DNA from: CAYUCY01 sp964443525
Lineage (GTDB): Bacteria; Pseudomonadota; Alphaproteobacteria; Caedimonadales; Caedimonadaceae
Assembly (NCBI GenBank): GCA_964443525.1
Contig: CAYUCY010000068.1
Location: 1-7,857 of the forward strand
Length of the DNA: 7,857 nucleotides
Reading direction: 5' to 3'
Shown here piece by piece: positions 6,252 through 7,857 of the stretch. The translations under genes and the position numbers were made by a program. Each line of letters opens with the position of its first letter. Within the stretch, counting starts at the first letter, position 1. A model generated the notes under the pieces. It saw only the letters and a program-made list of their open reading frames with translations. It was not told the DNA's origin and made no database searches.

Positions 6252-7230
6252 GGGCTTTGATCAAATTGATATGGATGAGAAGGTGCTGGATTTTCTTTTC
6301 ATTTGCTTCTTTTTCTTTTTCTTTTTCCTCGATTAAGGCGCCTAAGGCGTCACTTTCTATCTCCTTGACGGCCTCCGGCGGAAAGTCGAGCATCTTCTCC
6401 AGGCCCAGTTTTGCCTTCATCACAAAATCTTCCGCTTGAGTCAAAAGCTCTGGATTTTTCTTTAGATTTAAATAAGCCCAAAAGGAAAGCTGCCCGAGCG
6501 AGAGATAGTAATCTGTTTCCCCGTAAGAAGGAACAAAAGGCTCTGCAAAAAGACCTGCCTTCACAGCATCCAGAAAGCAAATGCTGGAAAGCTCTTTTAA
6601 AAGGGTTGGATCAACAGAGACATCTTCCAAGTTTCGGATGTAGATACCAAGGTGGATACACTTTTTCATCCTTTGAATGGGAGTATCATCCTTGTTGAGG
6701 TAAACTTCTCGAATCGCAAGCGGGGAGAGAACCGCTGCGATTCGAGGATCAGGAAGAAAGGGTAACATTTCTTCCGGGGTAGAACTTTCAACTGTTTTGA
6801 TCAAACGTTGCCGACCTTCAAAGACTTTTTGTTCCAGTTCATTCTTCAAGGGTTGCATGAGCATTTTTTGTGCTCTCAAGGCTTCTTTTCGCTCCATTTC
6901 CTCTTTCGTGACGTAACGCCCGGTTCTCATGATAAGGGGAAATCCATGACCTTTTGATTTTTCTTTCTCGATTTCTTCTTGTTCCCTGCGCCAGTACGCT
7001 GAGCTCATTTCTTGGAGGGGAGTCGCCTCCTCGCTGATTTCCTCGGTGATCTCCGACTGAACAGGAGTGAATCTTTCACTTGAGATTTTCAAGCGTTTGG
7101 GACTCTGAGTACTTCCTGAGAGAGAGGAGGGGGAAGAGACTGTTTTTTCTTCTTCCGTTGTCACGGATGCCTGCAGATCCATTCCTAGAACTAGCAGTGA
7201 GGCAGAAAAGAGTCTGGATAAAGATTTCAT
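6220..7230 (-). CDS. Exported helical protein of unknown function
   Basis: I do not recognise a family for this 336-aa product. Residues 1-21 are a signal peptide (MKSLSRLF, hydrophobic core, L-Q-A before Ser22). Residues 25-75 are rich in Ser, Glu and Thr with S-P pairs and are probably disordered. Residues 76-150 are highly charged and helical, 150-280 look globular and helical, and 290-318 form a charged coiled-coil-like segment with a Lys-Glu run. The ATG at 7230 is supported by AGGAGG ending 5 bases upstream, a full-strength ribosome site. A TTAA-N7-TTAA box lies 78 bases upstream. The gene is convergent with lpxB and overlaps its last 32 bases. In architecture it resembles the 486-aa exported protein (signal peptide, S-P-rich part, helical part), but I see no clear sequence homology. 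Location beyond the inner membrane is inferred. Confidence 0.85.
   Translation of the reverse strand: MKSLSRLFSASLLVLGMDLQASVTTEEEKTVSSPSSLSGSTQSPKRLKISSERFTPVQSEITEEISEEATPLQEMSSAYWRREQEEIEKEKSKGHGFPLIMRTGRYVTKEEMERKEALRAQKMLMQPLKNELEQKVFEGRQRLIKTVESSTPEEMLPFLPDPRIAAVLSPLAIREVYLNKDDTPIQRMKKCIHLGIYIRNLEDVSVDPTLLKELSSICFLDAVKAGLFAEPFVPSYGETDYYLSLGQLSFWAYLNLKKNPELLTQAEDFVMKAKLGLEKMLDFPPEAVKEIESDALGALIEEKEKEKEANEKKIQHLLIHINLIKALNRLLPSRSV
6309..6326. repeat. Three tandem CTTTTT hexamers in coding DNA
   Basis: Three perfect copies of CTTTTT lie within the exported-protein gene and encode the Lys-Glu run near residue 305 on the minus strand. The unit is 6 bases, so slippage would change length by two residues without a frameshift. 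Confidence 0.7.
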
Positions 7231-7308
7231 GGGATCCTCCTGTCGCGTTGTTTAAAGGTCTCTTGGGTATGAGAAACCTTTGTCTCTAACAGGGTAGGGA
7301 GGTAATTA

Positions 7309-7323
7309 TTAATGATATCTTAA
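7309..7323. promoter_or_regulatory. CtrA-type box TTAA-N7-TTAA
   Basis: TTAA (7309-7312) and TTAA (7320-7323) are exactly 7 bases apart and followed by C on the plus strand, as in the box at 2948. It lies 78 bases upstream of the minus-strand start at 7230. A poor -10 (TGTTAG, 7286-7291) would be placed so that the box overlaps the -35. Read on the minus strand, this site and the other share the string ATTT, a pyrimidine, GTTAA, then GAT within the spacer. Confidence 0.5.
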
Positions 7324-7675
7324 CAAAATGATCATCAGGCGAATTTAAGGCAAAAAAATTTTTGAAAAAAAACAAGTCGATATTCAAAAGCCTAAAAAAC
7401 ATGGCAATTTTAAGAAAGATGAATTTAGTTTAGTGTGTTGAAATAGTGACAAAACCCAGAATTTTAAGTCGGTAATGCATGTTGACTTGAAGGATAAAAC
7501 GATCTGTTTTAAAATAAAGCCTACATGAATACCAAGAAAAGACCTCTATACAAGGCCTTTCTAGATTTCTTTTAAGCTTATAATCTTGCCTGGTTATGCA
7601 GTTGACTATACCACCTACTACATATGGTAGTTAGCGGAGCACGCAAATATTGGTGGTTTACCCTTAGCTTTCTTG

Positions 7676-7681
7676 TATACT
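7676..7681 (+). promoter_or_regulatory. -10 hexamer TATACT next to the phosphotransferase start
   Basis: TATACT matches the -10 consensus at 5 of 6 positions. Transcription from it would begin at about 7688, the A of the start codon, which suggests a leaderless message. No good -35 is present at 16-18 bases, and no Shine-Dalgarno precedes the ATG. Confidence 0.35.
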
Positions 7682-7687
7682 TTTAAT

Positions 7688-7857
7688 ATGATAGAAAAAT
7701 TACCTCTTTTAGAGCAACATATTATTGATTGCCTAAAGATCAATTACGGCATTGAAGTTGCTACGCTTACATTCCTTCCCCTGGGAGCTGATATGGTTGC
7801 GTTAGTATATAAAGCTCAAGCGCATAACCAGTCATCTTATTTCGTCAAGCTAAAACG
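7688..7857 (+). CDS. Aminoglycoside/spectinomycin-type phosphotransferase, N-terminal part (3' end outside window)
   Basis: 56 codons are visible before the window ends. The segment matches the N-lobe of the APH kinase-like family: a helix with YGIEVATLTFLPLGAD, a strand pattern around VYKA, and YFVKLK, in which Lys54 would be the ATP-binding lysine of strand 3. The wording GIxVxTxxFLPLGAD is closest, from memory, to APH(9)-type spectinomycin phosphotransferases and their uncharacterised relatives. The catalytic loop and DxD metal site lie beyond the window, so activity cannot be judged, and many members of this family are not resistance enzymes. The ATG at 7688 is the only suitable start; it lacks a ribosome site but follows a TATACT hexamer at leaderless distance. 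The AT-rich upstream DNA and placement next to unrelated genes leave acquisition by transfer possible. Confidence 0.75.
   Translation, partial: MIEKLPLLEQHIIDCLKINYGIEVATLTFLPLGADMVALVYKAQAHNQSSYFVKLK

Larger units (their letters stand above)
7231..7687. other. AT-rich intergenic region, 457 bases, no gene seen
   Basis: The left part holds the ribosome site, leader and CtrA-type box of the minus-strand exported-protein gene. From about 7350 the DNA is very AT-rich with A and T tracts (7352-7372). A stem AAAGACCT/AGGCCTTT with a 7-base loop (7538-7560) pairs fully, with one G-U, only if read on the minus strand, and is followed there by TTTCTT-like sequence; no minus-strand gene precedes it. 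TTGACT hexamers at 7482 and 7602 lack a good -10 at normal spacing. No ORF longer than about 20 codons with a ribosome site and no tRNA was found. Confidence 0.6.

Noticed and set aside
6241..6258. AAGCC/GGCTT stem at the lpxB stop, as a bidirectional terminator
   Set aside because: It has only 5 base pairs with a 7-base loop and no T run on either strand.
6257..6698. Plus-strand ORFs antisense to the 336-aa exported protein
   Set aside because: Their Phe/Ser- and Lys-rich composition is the mirror of the Lys/Glu-rich minus-strand gene; no ribosome site or domain was seen.

Overview
The window looks like part of the chromosome of a Gram-negative bacterium, most likely an alphaproteobacterium with a host-associated or intracellular life. 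This is inference from three things. Two lipopolysaccharide genes (gmhA, lpxB) show an LPS outer membrane. Two genes for exported proteins carry exact TTAA-N7-TTAA boxes, the binding pattern of the alphaproteobacterial regulator CtrA. A leucine-rich-repeat protein and the two exported proteins with disordered tails resemble the accessory proteins of Holosporales- or Rickettsiales-type bacteria. No 16S or ribosomal gene is present to settle the taxonomy.

Layout, left to right: the 3' part of a leucine-rich-repeat gene (+, cut by the window edge); gmhA (+, sedoheptulose 7-phosphate isomerase), tail-to-tail with a 486-aa exported protein of unknown function (-); tRNA-Asp(GTC) (-); a 55-aa single-span membrane protein (+, GTG start set by a strong Shine-Dalgarno); a 490-aa membrane histidine kinase (-), divergent from lpxB (+, lipid-A-disaccharide synthase); a second exported protein of 336 aa (-), tail-to-tail with and overlapping lpxB; about 450 bases of AT-rich non-coding DNA; and the first 56 codons of an aminoglycoside/spectinomycin-type phosphotransferase (+, cut by the window edge).

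The genes alternate in strand almost one by one, so there is no long operon. GmhA makes the heptose precursor of the LPS inner core and LpxB makes the lipid A disaccharide, so both serve the same envelope pathway although they are transcribed separately. Each is followed by a convergent gene for an exported protein, and each of those two genes has a CtrA-type box upstream. The most interesting signal is this pair of boxes, which suggests that the two exported proteins are cell-cycle- or life-cycle-regulated. A related TTAA-N6-TTAA element lies between the histidine kinase and lpxB. No CRISPR array, insertion sequence or prophage gene was seen.
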